Part shown: positions 1-9,959 of the stretch, piece by piece
How the letters are laid out: the number at the start of each line of letters is the position of its first letter
Numbering within the stretch: the stretch's first letter is position 1
Origin: Lingula anatina
Lineage: Eukaryota > Brachiopoda > Lingulata > Lingulida > Lingulidae
DNA: 26,803 nucleotides
Assembly: GCF_001039355.2 (NCBI RefSeq)
Contig: NW_019773847.1
Span: forward strand, 1,063,467-1,090,269
Direction: 5' to 3'
Translations under genes and position numbers: made by a program
The notes under the pieces: model-generated
What the model saw: the letters and a program-made list of their open reading frames with translations, nothing else
Databases searched by the model: none
What the model was told of the DNA's origin: nothing

Positions 1-9
1 AAGGCGTGT

Positions 10-150
10 TCAGCCTTGTCCTCCAGCTTGCGGCTCGACAATACACTCGTAATATTTCACGTACAGCTCAACGACTGGTATTGTATCAATCACATAGCCA
101 TCTGGGATTCCGAATGTTTTATTGAATATGACCTGACCTTCTGTCCACAT
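10..150 (-). other. Small unidentified ORF, possible exon or relic
   Basis: A 46-codon ORF on the minus strand runs from ATG (148-150) to TGA (10-12). The peptide reads smoothly (it contains GIPDGYVIDTIPVVELYVKY and ends PQAGGQG) and does not look like random AT-rich translation. An in-frame TAG lies three codons upstream. A poor AG acceptor (GATAG, no pyrimidine tract) precedes the ATG, so it could be a terminal exon or a gene relic. I recognise no family. Chance ORF is a serious alternative. Confidence 0.2.
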
Positions 151-1978
151 ACCTATCTATCTTAAGCTTGTTACTTAGAATATCAGAAACTTAATTACGT
201 CCAACCATCCAAGTCTATTTCTAATGCGGACTTGAACAAACGTATGTTTAAGTTAACACTCATATGATATGCCATGCTGTACAATTAAATATACCGTGTT
301 TGACCAAAAAATGTGCAATACATATCGACTTGGTGGCCTTGGAGCCAGAGTGTCCACCTCGGGTCGGGAGGACGTGGAATGGTCCCATCCCGGAAACGTC
401 GCTGCTGTCTCCCAAATTTTAAATTTTTAATTTTTTGGAATTTAAAAATATTGGAGTTAAAACAGCGTAATGCCTCTTATAGCTGTGAAATATACTGTTC
501 GTTTGTAGTTTGCAGCGCCTTACTCGGCAGCTGGGCAGATTGCAGTAGCGGTGACTCTTATTGCTATTTCACTATACATGTATATACGATGTATGATATT
601 AGACGGACTTCTTAAAATACATTTTGAAATGCATGGGTTATTTCGAAAAAATACTACTCTTCTCACTAGACTTACCATTGGGTTTGCAAACACATTTGTG
701 TATGATCATTGCTAAAGAACCACCATAACTAAGTAGCATTTTCATTGTCTTGGAAGCCCATATGACAATAAAAGACTATGTTTACATTTAAAGAGAATTA
801 TGTTCAACTTGTTAAGTTTACGAAGATAGGGGATATACAGTGAAATACGGGATCACTGATATCACGCCGAAGGCAACAATATATTATTGGATTTAAACAG
901 ACATCACTCCCGAAGACTTGAAGCATATGATCAGACGCGGTTCTATTAGACGGGTAGAAAGGCCATCTGGTAAGCTACGTGTATTGAATTTCACAGTAAG
1001 AGTTTGCTCAAAGCAAGTGTGAAAAATGAGCTTAAATAGAGAATATGAAACAACATTAGCGCGATTGGTGATAAATCCATTTTGTCGTTGATTTCGGTGA
1101 AAAGGAATGGCTACTGGAGTGCAATTAGGACTTCTGTGAGTCAACTACTATTTCCAACGACATTTATTTGAACAGTTTATAATTCGCATAAAAGCATGGG
1201 AAATATTCAGTCCCATTCGCGTGGATACTAGATTTCAAAGCAGAATAAATACATGTTTAATTAGTAAATTAATTTGAGACTGCTAGCCGCCTTAAAAACT
1301 GGTGTTTTGAGCAACAGTAGGGAAAGAAACTAATGGGGTGAAAATATTTCTAAGGACCATATATACAGGTGGTATACTGAAAATTTAGAAGGTTGCGTGC
1401 AATTAGAGCTCTCAAAACAGTTAGCTTTGATTTTTAATATATTTCTTTCAGACAGACATGAGGTCTTCCTATACCACTTTCTATTTTAATACGTTAAAAC
1501 CTGGGGTGAAGCTTTCTAGTTCAGACGGTGACGGTGCAAATAATCCTCCTAGCAAATTGGCTACAGTGCTCCAAGACTACGTTATTCCAATTTCTGTGTG
1601 GTCATTTTTTATATCTCGATCAACTTAATCACCCCTGTGTCCCCCACATCCTTTGTTCAAATCACATGTACGTGCACAATAATGGGTCTTTATTTTTGAC
1701 ACATTACCACCCCTACTAGGGGCCCTAGTGTTCTGGTTACTCATGTTGTTCAACGTTTTTGCATTGTGGACCCTTTCAGCTTGTCCATGGTCATGGCTTA
1801 ACGCCCTTTGTTCCTTGCAGAAATATATTTCCAGATTCGAGACATGTCTTCTAGCGCTTTACAACCAAGTTTAATCATATGTAGGATTTCTTGCCTGCAA
1901 CTGTTGTCGCAATGTAATACTTAACAAAAATATCTTTCATCGGTTATAGTTACGGTTTCGTCTCAGTGGTGTCTAAAA
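151..1978. other. Intergenic, no supported gene
   Basis: AT-rich sequence with scattered stops. The ORFs at 313-615, 893-1144 and 1528-1719 have no family motif, no splice context and biased AT-driven composition. I see no RNA gene or repeat with clear ends. Confidence 0.6.
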
Positions 1979-2202
1979 CCTAGGTCCCAACCGAACGTAC
2001 GGGCTGCTACGTGTGGTCTACGGCCAAAAAAATGGGGAAAACGTGGGAGTTCGTGCGTGAGGAGCACGTCCATCGTGCGACTTTTGGAGGACGCAAACAG
2101 CTTTTCACCAATTACTTGATTTCTTCACTGCGATCTAGCTACGTCTTAGCCGGACGCAATGAACCTAAAAACCGTGCGTCCAAAACGTAGTTGGGACCTA
2201 GG
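1979..2202. mobile_element. MITE-like element with 13-bp perfect terminal inverted repeats
   Basis: The left end CCTAGGTCCCAAC (1979-1991) is the exact reverse complement of the right end GTTGGGACCTAGG (2190-2202). The ~224-bp interior is richer in CpG than its flanks and has no coding frame. The arms diverge inside the 13 bp, although both contain ACG-rich sequence. The size, non-coding interior and inverted ends fit a miniature inverted-repeat DNA transposon. No clear target-site duplication is visible. Confidence 0.6.
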
Positions 2203-2938
<736 letters not shown>

Positions 2939-2941
2939 CAG
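2939..2941 (+). promoter_or_regulatory. Probable 3' splice acceptor of the EF-hand first coding exon
   Basis: CAG directly after 36 T residues and 26 nt upstream of the ATG at 2968. This is the shape of a strong acceptor joining an unseen 5' UTR exon to the coding exon at 2942. The alternative is that transcription starts within or just after the microsatellite and no upstream exon exists. Confidence 0.45.
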
Positions 2942-2967
2942 AAGCCCTGAAAAGGAAAACTATTAAA

Positions 2968-3042
2968 ATGTCGGTCACCAAATTGGGAGTTCTGCTTCTT
3001 GTGGTGCTTGTTGAAACCATTGTTGCTTCAAATAATGTGAAG
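2968..3042 (+). CDS. EF-hand gene, coding exon 1 (signal peptide)
   Basis: Twenty-five codons encode the signal peptide and a few mature residues. The exon ends AAG before a perfect GTAAGT donor at 3043. The ATG context (AAAATGT) has A at -3. Confidence 0.8.
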
Positions 3043-4447
3043 GTAAGTCATGCGTTAAAATCTCTATCCATGTTGACAAGCTACATGTATTACCAATAGT
3101 TAGACTAGCTTAGCTTTATAAGAACCATACAGTGTCAACCTAGCAACTACTCGTGGTACCGATCAATTTACACTGCAGGTAGCTTGGAATAGTTGGATTA
3201 CCAAAAATCTTTGGTCGTGTAGTATGTGTATGTAATTGGAAATATTAGCCACACATACCATTAATTATAAGAAAAAAATTATACAGGCTAAATGAGGACA
3301 GTTTTAGAAGGAACATCAAAAATGTCTAGTTAAAATAAATGAATATTGTATCCTCAGAAATGTATCTTTGAAAATCCACAGTTACGATGTTATATGTTTT
3401 ATCTTCGAACTTAACAATTTTAGTCATGATCTCTATCTGGGATTTTAATCTATGTGGAATTTATTGTAATATGCGAGGTGGTGAGGCGACGTTATTCTCT
3501 CTCTAATTTTCAGCACAAGCACCTATGAATTCATGCTTTTTAGGCCTCTTACGTCCCTCCAAAATGAAAAAATAAAAAAATAAAAAATAAATATATTTTT
3601 CGAGATTCTTTACTCAAAACAGACGAAACACCTATGTATTCAAGATAAGCACGTGTAGTTCTGGGCATGTAAGAAGTGAACAGCAGTGACTAATCTAATG
3701 GGTCAAGGAATATGCAATTATATAAGAAATTACGACTTACTTATTCTGAAATAGCTTACATTCAGTGCTGAGTACAATGTGACCCCGGGGAAAGAAAATC
3801 TTTAACATTCTTCTATATTTCCCCAAACATATACATTTCAATAGCGAAATTTCGTGAAACAAATTTATAAACCTATTTTGTACATATGATTTTCATTCGA
3901 ATTTTTACAGGACCGCAAGAGAAATTTTACTGGCCACTGGATTTCTAAGCAAAAGGCATTATTTGATATATTTGATGTTGACGAAGATGGTTTGGTCACT
4001 AAAGAGGAATTTATTGATTTAACAACAAAGCGAGCTGAACAAGTTCTGGTATCTTGGAGAGCTAAGGCGGTACATGGTATTTTATCCAAAGTATATCAAA
4101 CATGGTGGTCGAACGAAAACACTAACTACAAGACGTCCATAACATTTAAGGAACTGCTCCCAGCTTTCGAGAAGGAAGTCTGTAATACAAATGAGGCACT
4201 TGTCCAAGCCTCCCAGAACTGGTTTCACACAGTTGACCTCGACTGCGATGACAAGCTGACAGTAGACGAGTATTCCAAATTTCTTATCATCCTTCGCAAC
4301 ACAGCCCCAGTTCAAAACATCTTCGAAGATATTGACCAGAATTGTAATGGTTATATTGATGGTGAGGAATTCTTAAACGGATTCCAGCATGCATGGTATG
4401 GCTTAAAGGCCGATCCTGCGGATTCTATTTTTGGCTCTCGAAAGTGA
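2968..4447 (+). CDS. Secreted sarcoplasmic-calcium-binding-like EF-hand protein (two exons)
   Basis: Joining 2968-3042 to 3911-4447 gives 203 aa. The donor is AAG|GTAAGT, the acceptor TTTTTACAG|GAC, and the junction is phase 0. Residues 1-21 form a hydrophobic signal peptide (MSVTKLGVLLLVVLVETIVA), so the product probably enters the secretory pathway. Three canonical calcium loops follow: D47-E58 (DVDEDGLVTKEE), D134-E145 (DLDCDDKLTVDE, Gly6 replaced by Asp) and D167-E178 (DQNCNGYIDGEE). The region around 93-110 is a degenerate second EF-hand. Functional sites 1, 3 and 4 with a dead site 2 match invertebrate sarcoplasmic calcium-binding proteins (about 175-200 aa), which act as cytosolic calcium buffers; the signal peptide is the unusual part. 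The role is inferred as calcium binding in the secretory pathway or extracellular fluid. A calexcitin-like or mineralisation-related EF-hand protein is also possible. Confidence 0.85.
3911..4447 (+). CDS. EF-hand gene, coding exon 2
   Basis: It starts after TTTTTACAG and runs in phase 0 through all EF-hands to TGA at 4445-4447. The open frame extends upstream of the first internal Met, as expected of an internal acceptor. Confidence 0.85.
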   Translation, partial: DRKRNFTGHWISKQKALFDIFDVDEDGLVTKEEFIDLTTKRAEQVLVSWRAKAVHGILSKVYQTWWSNENTNYKTSITFKELLPAFEKEVCNTNEALVQASQNWFHTVDLDCDDKLTVDEYSKFLIILRNTAPVQNIFEDIDQNCNGYIDGEEFLNGFQHAWYGLKADPADSIFGSRK

Positions 4448-4652
4448 CAAATTAAAAAAAGCAGTTTGATCGTTATTGTTTTTTTTTTCTTTTTTAATTG
4501 CATGTGGCTCTGATACTATTCAAAAGTGTCAATATTTTGCTATACTTACTTTTCCAAAGTTGTGTGCAATGTTAGTTAACTATTCAGTATTCCTACAAAG
4601 ACTATTGCTATTAATCTAATATTTGTCAACAGAGTGCTTATTAATTTGGTTG

Positions 4653-4658
4653 AATAAA
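4653..4658 (+). terminator. AATAAA polyadenylation signal of the EF-hand gene
   Basis: A canonical AATAAA about 205 nt after the stop, followed by T-rich and GT-rich sequence (TTTTTCCTTCGTGCAGTTTG) that suits a downstream element. It predicts a 3' UTR of roughly 225 nt. Confidence 0.6.
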
Positions 4659-4679
4659 ATTTGCCTACAATTTTTCCTT

Positions 4680-5225
4680 CGTGCAGTTTGTATTTGTTTT
4701 GCTTTAAATGCTGTTTTTAGGTTTGGAATTTTAAGTTAAAAAACTTAAGACAGCGCGTATAACACGATACCAACACAATATTGTAAAGAAAGAGGGTCCG
4801 ATAATGTATTCCAATAAGATTCACATATAATACCATATAATTTTTACCTAAGTTTCTGTCTAGCCGCAGAACAAGGCCCTCAGCAGATTCCATAGTCGTT
4901 CAGAGAGGACGAGAATCAGTTAACCCCATAAATCCATACGATAAATAACAAGTTTTTACAGGAAGAATCGACGTTACAGCCGTGTTAACATGTAGTAGGT
5001 GTGACCTCACCGACCACGAGCAGAAGACACCAGGGCCCCGTATCTCGAAAGCATCGAGCATTGCGACCGAGCGCAAGCGTCTCGATTCCATAACTCGCTC
5101 ATACTCGCCCCATATAATACACTGTAGCCTCTATGCAACATCGCGTATCATGGGCGATGACGCAATGCAGGCTATAAATAGTGGACGGCACTGCACGCCC
5201 TATTTTAAGCGTCGATTAAACCACT
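4680..5225. other. Intergenic, no supported gene
   Basis: The ORFs at 4900-5091 (-) and 4982-5260 (+) overlap on opposite strands in a locally GC-richer patch, show no family motif, and the second reads into a homopolymer. I see no element ends. Confidence 0.5.
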
Positions 5226-5246
5226 CCCCCCCCCCAAAAAAAAAAA
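5226..5246. repeat. C10A11 homopolymer junction
   Basis: Ten C residues directly followed by eleven A residues. The same C-run-to-A-run junction recurs at 13374-13406. Confidence 0.9.
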
Positions 5247-6089
5247 GACGAAACGTATAATATCGTCTCATTATATAATTAGGAATAGAACACCCATTCT
5301 TGTATTAAATAGACCACCAGAATACTGATGCTACGATAGCACTAATGTTCAACGTCCAAAATAAATGTATTATATATGTACATCACACCCATTTTATATA
5401 TAAGAGGGGATCTTATCACATTTGAAAGGCGCTGAACAATATTTAAATTCCTATAACAGACGTAAGCTCAGAGGTCTTACGTAATACAGCGACAGGAACA
5501 AAAGGTTCCCGTTGTAAAATTCAACATTTTGAGTTCGAATCACACCGTATACTTTTCTTCATTTTTTTAATGCAATGGGGAGGACAAGCCGGTGTGCAGT
5601 CACGTGACATATATATCAAACCAAAATGAGTGGATTGAAACTTATTGGTTTAGCGAGTACCGAGAAGGATACACGACGTCATACGGCAGATACGACGGCA
5701 TATTGGCAGCTACGCGCACAGGTTTTTCTCTCTGTCATTTTCTTTCTGAACATAACATGAACATTTCTTAACTACGACGGCCCTCATCCATCCGTGATAC
5801 TACGGACAAGGTTGTGTTTTTCTGAATTGGCGAAAGTTCCCCAGTGTGCAATAAACACCTAGAAGCAAGTAAAATGTCGAAAGTGTTTTACGATTACAAT
5901 GTATACCGTCACCTGAAGTTCGAATATGACAAAAGACCAATGAGTTGTTGACAGCTTTTACTTATAAGTTTGATCTTATTGAAAACAACATTTGTTGGAA
6001 TACTTAATTTTTTTCTAGTAGTACTAAAGCAAATATATCCATGCAATAAGCACTACATGTATGTCTAACACTAGGCACTAATATATCAA
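5247..6089. other. Intergenic; weak pol III box-like motifs only
   Basis: No coding frame. An A-box-like AAGCTCAGAGG (5463-5473) and a B-box-like GAGTTCGAATC (5531-5541) are spaced as in a tRNA or tRNA-derived SINE head. The flanking segments do not form an acceptor stem, so no tRNA is called. Confidence 0.5.
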
Positions 6090-6357
6090 GAGTTTCCCCA
6101 CCTAGACCCCATTACCATACCTAGATCGATCTAGCAGGATCGACCCATCTCGATAACTTGCATTCAATTACATTCAACTCTGAGGTCTGCCACGCCTACT
6201 GAAGTTGTTAAGGAGTAATTACCTATTGATTAGCAGCTTCAGCTGGCGTGTCAGACAGGGGCTTAATCTAAACGCAATTTAGCAAGAATCCCCTCGGGGA
6301 TGGGCGGTCCAGCTAGATCCGTCTAGGTATGGGAATGGGGTCTAGGTGGGGAAACTC
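6090..6357. mobile_element. MITE-like foldback element with ~62-bp terminal inverted repeats
   Basis: The left arm begins GAGTTTCCCCACCTAGACCC (6090) and the right arm ends GGGTCTAGGTGGGGAAACTC (6357). The arms match as inverted repeats over about 62 bp with roughly eight mismatches, up to ~6151 on the left and from ~6296 on the right. The ~140-bp core has no coding frame. The element lies between the convergent 3' ends of the EF-hand and methyltransferase genes and is followed directly by 25 A residues. The family is unknown to me; non-autonomous mobility is inferred. Confidence 0.75.
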
Positions 6358-6382
6358 AAAAAAAAAAAAAAAAAAAAAAAAA
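6358..6382. repeat. A25 homopolymer abutting the inverted-repeat element
   Basis: Twenty-five A residues begin at the base after the element's terminal C. This could be target-site preference for A-runs, or later slippage. Confidence 0.9.
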
Positions 6383-6575
6383 CAAAGATACATTTGTTTT
6401 AGGAAGCTACCCAACGCACTATGGATTATCTTGACGCAATATAGGAGTTGATTTACGTCGCATATATATATATATACCATTATTAAGAATGAGATTTATC
6501 ACATTATCATATATTAAGCCCGCAAGAGATATATACGGAATATCACATGGGACAGTTTGACTGGTACATGTAGTT

Positions 6576-6763
6576 CTATAAGACCTGGTATATATAAATG
6601 ATGCCCGTAGCAACATCGGCCACATATTTCTCTTCCTTTCGTATTTCCACTATCTTCCAAAGCCCGTTGTCTTCGTGAATCTTCAGCCAGTCGTTCCAGC
6701 TCTTGCCGTCATACCCACAGTCTGGAATATGTTCCTCTCTAGTCGCCATGACAACATACCCGC
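6576..6763 (-). CDS. Methyltransferase coding exon 5 (C-terminus)
   Basis: 188 nt after TTCTTTACAG|GCG and ending at TAG (6576-6578). It encodes GGYVVMATREEHIPDCGY, then a Trp/Lys-rich segment and a YVADVATGIIYIYQVL terminus. Confidence 0.8.
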
Positions 6764-8547
6764 CTGTAAAGAAAGTAGATGAAACGTAATTCCCTTCGTG
6801 GACTGCAGTTAATATTGTTAATGGGAATTATTAGAAAGACCCCAATGCCTAGGGACTTCTTGTTAAATGAGGCGAGATTTCGCGGGATTAGAGGAGAGTA
6901 GGGTCAGACGTAATAGCAGACTGGGAAATGAGATGCGTCAACGATTAAAACCAGACATATCTATAAGGTTGTCCGTAGATTTTTTTGGGTTGTATTGTCC
7001 AGAGTTCTATTGGATTTAATTGTGTAGCAAAACGATGCAAATTCAATGTTTAGGATGTCACTTTTAAACTCTCTAAGAATAAAAAAAATGATAATTAAAA
7101 CAAATGTTGCGTATGTTTGTACTTTCTCTAGTTTTGTGTGACGTCATGCAGAGTGCGGTGCCTCGAACATGTTTGCTTATTTCGGATGCCTCCCATTAAT
7201 TACCACTTCTTATTACCATGAATGAACGTACCTGACTTCGTGATTCTAATCAGTTCTGGAAGGCAGCTGGCATCGACGTTGTTCGCCGCCAAACAGCCAA
7301 CAGATACCACGCAGTCATAATAACCTGCAATCATGGGCTAAAAAGTTCAGTTTCATTTTCTAACAAAGGCAATTTATAATCTTGATCAATAAATCTATTT
7401 AAAGTAGAACAATACTGAACAAAACATGCACTTAAACCTCCCATCCAAAAGATAGCAAGATAAAGTATCAATGATGTTACGATTGTACCAAAACACTGTT
7501 CATTTAGTTATATGTCACTGGAAGTACAGTGTATGTCTTTGTTATCATTTCACACATTTTATTTATGCCACCTATTTACAATTTACGAGGGCACATCCCA
7601 TCTCTCCAGACCGTGTGATTCTGATCATATTCAATGTATACTATATGTGCCATTTCTATATTAAGATCATAAGGTTAGCTTGCACATTGTGTTGAGTCAG
7701 TATACCTGATTCGATATCCAATCTATTCGGCCCTAACAAACCACAAATACTCCTCTTGTAAATCCCTTTCTGATTGGCTATGTTCAACATCTCCTGACTT
7801 CCGTCCAGAGCCTCCAGGTTTGTGAACCCACGTTTTTGAATCTGATGATAAAAATCAACAAATCTGGGTTGAACATTTTTATGCACCTTTTTAGTATTAA
7901 ATCAATTGCCATAATTTCTAATACCATTTAGAACTGATCACATGAATCGAGCTGGACGTAACAAGTTTTTACCACAAAAAGAACTGAAGGATAGCAAGCA
8001 AAAATAAACATCACTGATTTTGCCAGATAACTGTTTTATCGCGACACGTATCCCCTGCTATACTTATATACATATGTGTATTTACCATTGTTTGGTTACT
8101 GGAGACGTAAGGAAACACTGGGTGCTAAACCTTGATTGCTATATCCGTGCAAACCAACGTGTGAAAGATATCGCCAAAGTTACGATAGACACGAATCAAC
8201 TAAGAAGCAATCGATGAAAATTCCCATCAAAACAATAATTATTTTGAAGCTACGGTACTGGGTAAGTTGAGAGATAAGAAAGGACAAGACACACCGCTTT
8301 CCCGACCCATCCGGTGCCCGCTCCTGCGTCCAATATCAAAGCATCTTTGTTTTCTCCAAAAATTAATTCCAGCACTTTTGCAACAATGGCTGGCCCTTTG
8401 GGTCGCATTTCCTACAAAAGTCAATTTTATGTTCAATTCGATCACGATAAGGAGCAAATATGGAAAAATACAGCAAAAATAATGTTTAAGTAAATGTATT
8501 TTTACAAGAGGTATATCTATCTATTTATCTATAGGCCTACATGTAGT

Positions 8548-8585
<38 letters not shown>

Positions 8586-8797
8586 AGTATGTGTGTGATT
8601 TGAAATATATAAAAGTAAGGGTGTAAAATTGTAAAAAAAATTGCTAAATTTTATAATCAAAGATGTCTCACTGTAACATCTAGGTCATAGCTTGGTGCCC
8701 ACTGGCTGTAGAGGTCCAAGTTTTCTTCTACAGTATTGGTCGCAGAGTTTGCACCGTCAATCTTAGCCCATACCTCCGCCTGGCGTGTTGTGGACAT
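6576..8797 (-). CDS. METTL27/WBSCR27-like SAM-dependent methyltransferase (five coding exons)
   Basis: Exons 8672-8797, 8295-8411, 7706-7841, 7232-7324 and 6576-6763 join in frame (660 nt) to give 219 aa. All introns are GT-AG, with phases 0, 0, 1, 1. Residues 1-42 hold the N-terminal cap segment (NLDLYSQWAPSYDLDV). Motif I, LILDAGAGTG (67-76), is the SAM-binding glycine loop. ALDGSQEML (92-100) supplies the acidic residue after strand 2. YYDCVVSVG (128-136) is motif IV-like, and PELIRITKSGGYVVM follows. This order and spacing match the METTL27 (Williams-Beuren region 27) class I Rossmann family, whose substrate I do not know to be established. No signal peptide, so probably cytosolic. The length is close to that of vertebrate METTL27, and nothing is broken. 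Confidence 0.85.
7232..7324 (-). CDS. Methyltransferase coding exon 4
   Basis: 93 nt after GATTGCAG|GTT and ending TCAG|GTACGT, phase 1 to phase 1. It encodes YYDCVVSVGCLAANNVDA and PELIRITKS. Confidence 0.8.
7706..7841 (-). CDS. Methyltransferase coding exon 3
   Basis: 136 nt after TTATCATCAG|ATT and ending TCAG|GTATAC, entering in phase 0 and leaving in phase 1. It encodes IQKRGFTNLEALDGSQEML and a GPNRLDIES stretch typical of METTL27-like proteins. Confidence 0.85.
8295..8411 (-). CDS. Methyltransferase coding exon 2 (SAM motif I)
   Basis: Thirty-nine codons between TTTTGTAG|GAA and GCG|GTGTGT, phase 0 at both ends. It encodes EMRPKGPAIVAKVLEL and LILDAGAGTGWVGK. Confidence 0.8.
8551..8583. 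repeat. (GT)n microsatellite in methyltransferase intron 1
   Basis: About 16 GT units, located between coding exons 1 and 2. Confidence 0.95.
8672..8797 (-). CDS. Methyltransferase coding exon 1
   Basis: Starts at ATG 8795-8797 (MSTTRQAEVW) and encodes 42 codons. The donor is ACA|GTGAGA. An acceptor-like TTTGATTTCAG lies 13 nt upstream of the ATG, so the exon probably has a short untranslated leader and a noncoding exon further upstream. Confidence 0.8.
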
Positions 8798-9048
8798 TTT
8801 GAAAAAAATCCTGAAATCAAATAATATGACATTTCTGCTAACATATGCATCCGTTCCATCAATATATTGGGCGGGCAGCGTGTATTAAAGTAGTATGCAT
8901 TGGCGTCACGAAACACACTTCTCAAAGTATTTTCCTACTTACAGATTGCCGATCATTTGTAAACTCTTTGTAGACTAATTTTTTAAAGACGAAAATCGGT
9001 ATGTAATATTATTTATTCAATTTATAATAAATGTAAAACAGATTTAGA

Positions 9049-9291
9049 GGGGGTCAGGGGGGTCCTGACCCCCCCCCCTTCAGTTTCTGAAAAATATATG
9101 TACCGTATCACCAATATACCCTCTTGAAATTAGAATTTTGACAAGCTAAATCATAGTTGTAAACCGTACCAAAGGCCACTGTTTGCTCTACAGGGGCCCC
9201 GAGCCTCACACAAAGGGAAAGATGGCCGACTTTGCGTCCGAGGTCTGTCTCTCCGCCCCCTTCCCTTCAAATAATCCTGGATCCGCCCCTG
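9049..9291 (-). repeat. Dispersed repeat with GGGGCGGATCCAG end
   Basis: One end is a perfect hairpin (GGGGGTCAGG at 9049-9058, loop GGGGT, CCTGACCCCC at 9064-9073). The other end is CTGGATCCGCCCCTG (9277-9291), which recurs exactly at 14729-14743. On the minus strand this end reads CAGGGGCGGATCCAG. I recall this as a common repeat terminus in marine invertebrate DNA, which should be checked. It lies in the presumed 5' UTR intron of the methyltransferase gene. Confidence 0.45.
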
Positions 9292-9347
9292 TAATACGTA
9301 CGAGGATATGAGACATACAAGCGGACACTACAGTAATCTAAACTTAC

Positions 9348-9395
9348 CTTTCCCTTCTAAAATACGTTGGCTGTATAGAGCACCAAGGTGTAAGC
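9348..9395 (-). other. Probable noncoding first exon of the methyltransferase gene
   Basis: A strong minus-strand donor AAAG|GTAAGT sits at 9346-9348, upstream of the acceptor TTTGATTTCAG that precedes coding exon 1. A CCAAT/E2F-like promoter block lies just upstream. The 5' limit is a guess; only the donor edge is supported. Confidence 0.4.
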
Positions 9396-9400
9396 CGGTA

Positions 9401-9417
9401 TATTGGCGGGATTGGTG
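9401..9417 (-). promoter_or_regulatory. CCAAT and E2F-like promoter block
   Basis: On the minus strand it reads CACCAATCCCGCCAATA: two CCAAT boxes 10 bp apart flanking TCCCGCC, the core of an E2F-type site. The position, about 55-70 bp upstream of a consensus donor, suits the methyltransferase promoter. Confidence 0.35.
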
Positions 9418-9449
9418 ACATCAATATCACATGAAGGTTTCTGTCGTTC

Positions 9450-9911
9450 TACACCGCTGCACGTTGAAGTTTACCCAGTACCATGCTATTATTTAATATG
9501 TCACAAAAGATCGCTGATTTTATATGTAGCTATGTCCACCATTCAGGTAGATGTGGGGCTGCATTGACCCTGTATTCATGCAATTAAATAGACTGGCCAA
9601 TATCATTTGTGAGAGATCACAGCGATGGGTAATGGCAAAAGTCCTACGAGAAAGCTTCCATTGGTTTTAATATTTTAACTATGCAGCTGCCCTGTACCCA
9701 GAAATATAAGCAGAACTATACAAACAGTTAAAAGGCATAAATTCATGTGGAGTGAACCAGCATGAATACGTCTAAACAAAGCATGACTAGGTAATTTAAT
9801 GGACATTTATACATGTATGTTCCCCTGTAATTCACGAGGCGCAGTGATAAGGAAAAGACATGGATTTGGAAATCGGATCCTGATTTTGATTCTTTCGCGA
9901 CTCCAACAGTG

Positions 9912-9914
<3 letters not shown>
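9450..9914. other. Intergenic, no supported gene
   Basis: AT-rich and without coding frame. It is the region upstream of the methyltransferase promoter block. Confidence 0.5.

Positions 9915-9957
<43 letters not shown>
9915..9957. repeat. (AT)n microsatellite
   Basis: About 21 AT units. The ORFs crossing it on both strands (9799-10002 and 9807-10085) are produced by the repeat. Confidence 0.95.

Positions 9958-9959
<2 letters not shown>

Noticed and set aside
8239-8457. Continuous 72-aa minus ORF around methyltransferase exon 2
   Set aside because: Only 8295-8411 is coding; the flanks are intron readings, as shown by GT-AG borders and family alignment to the next exon.
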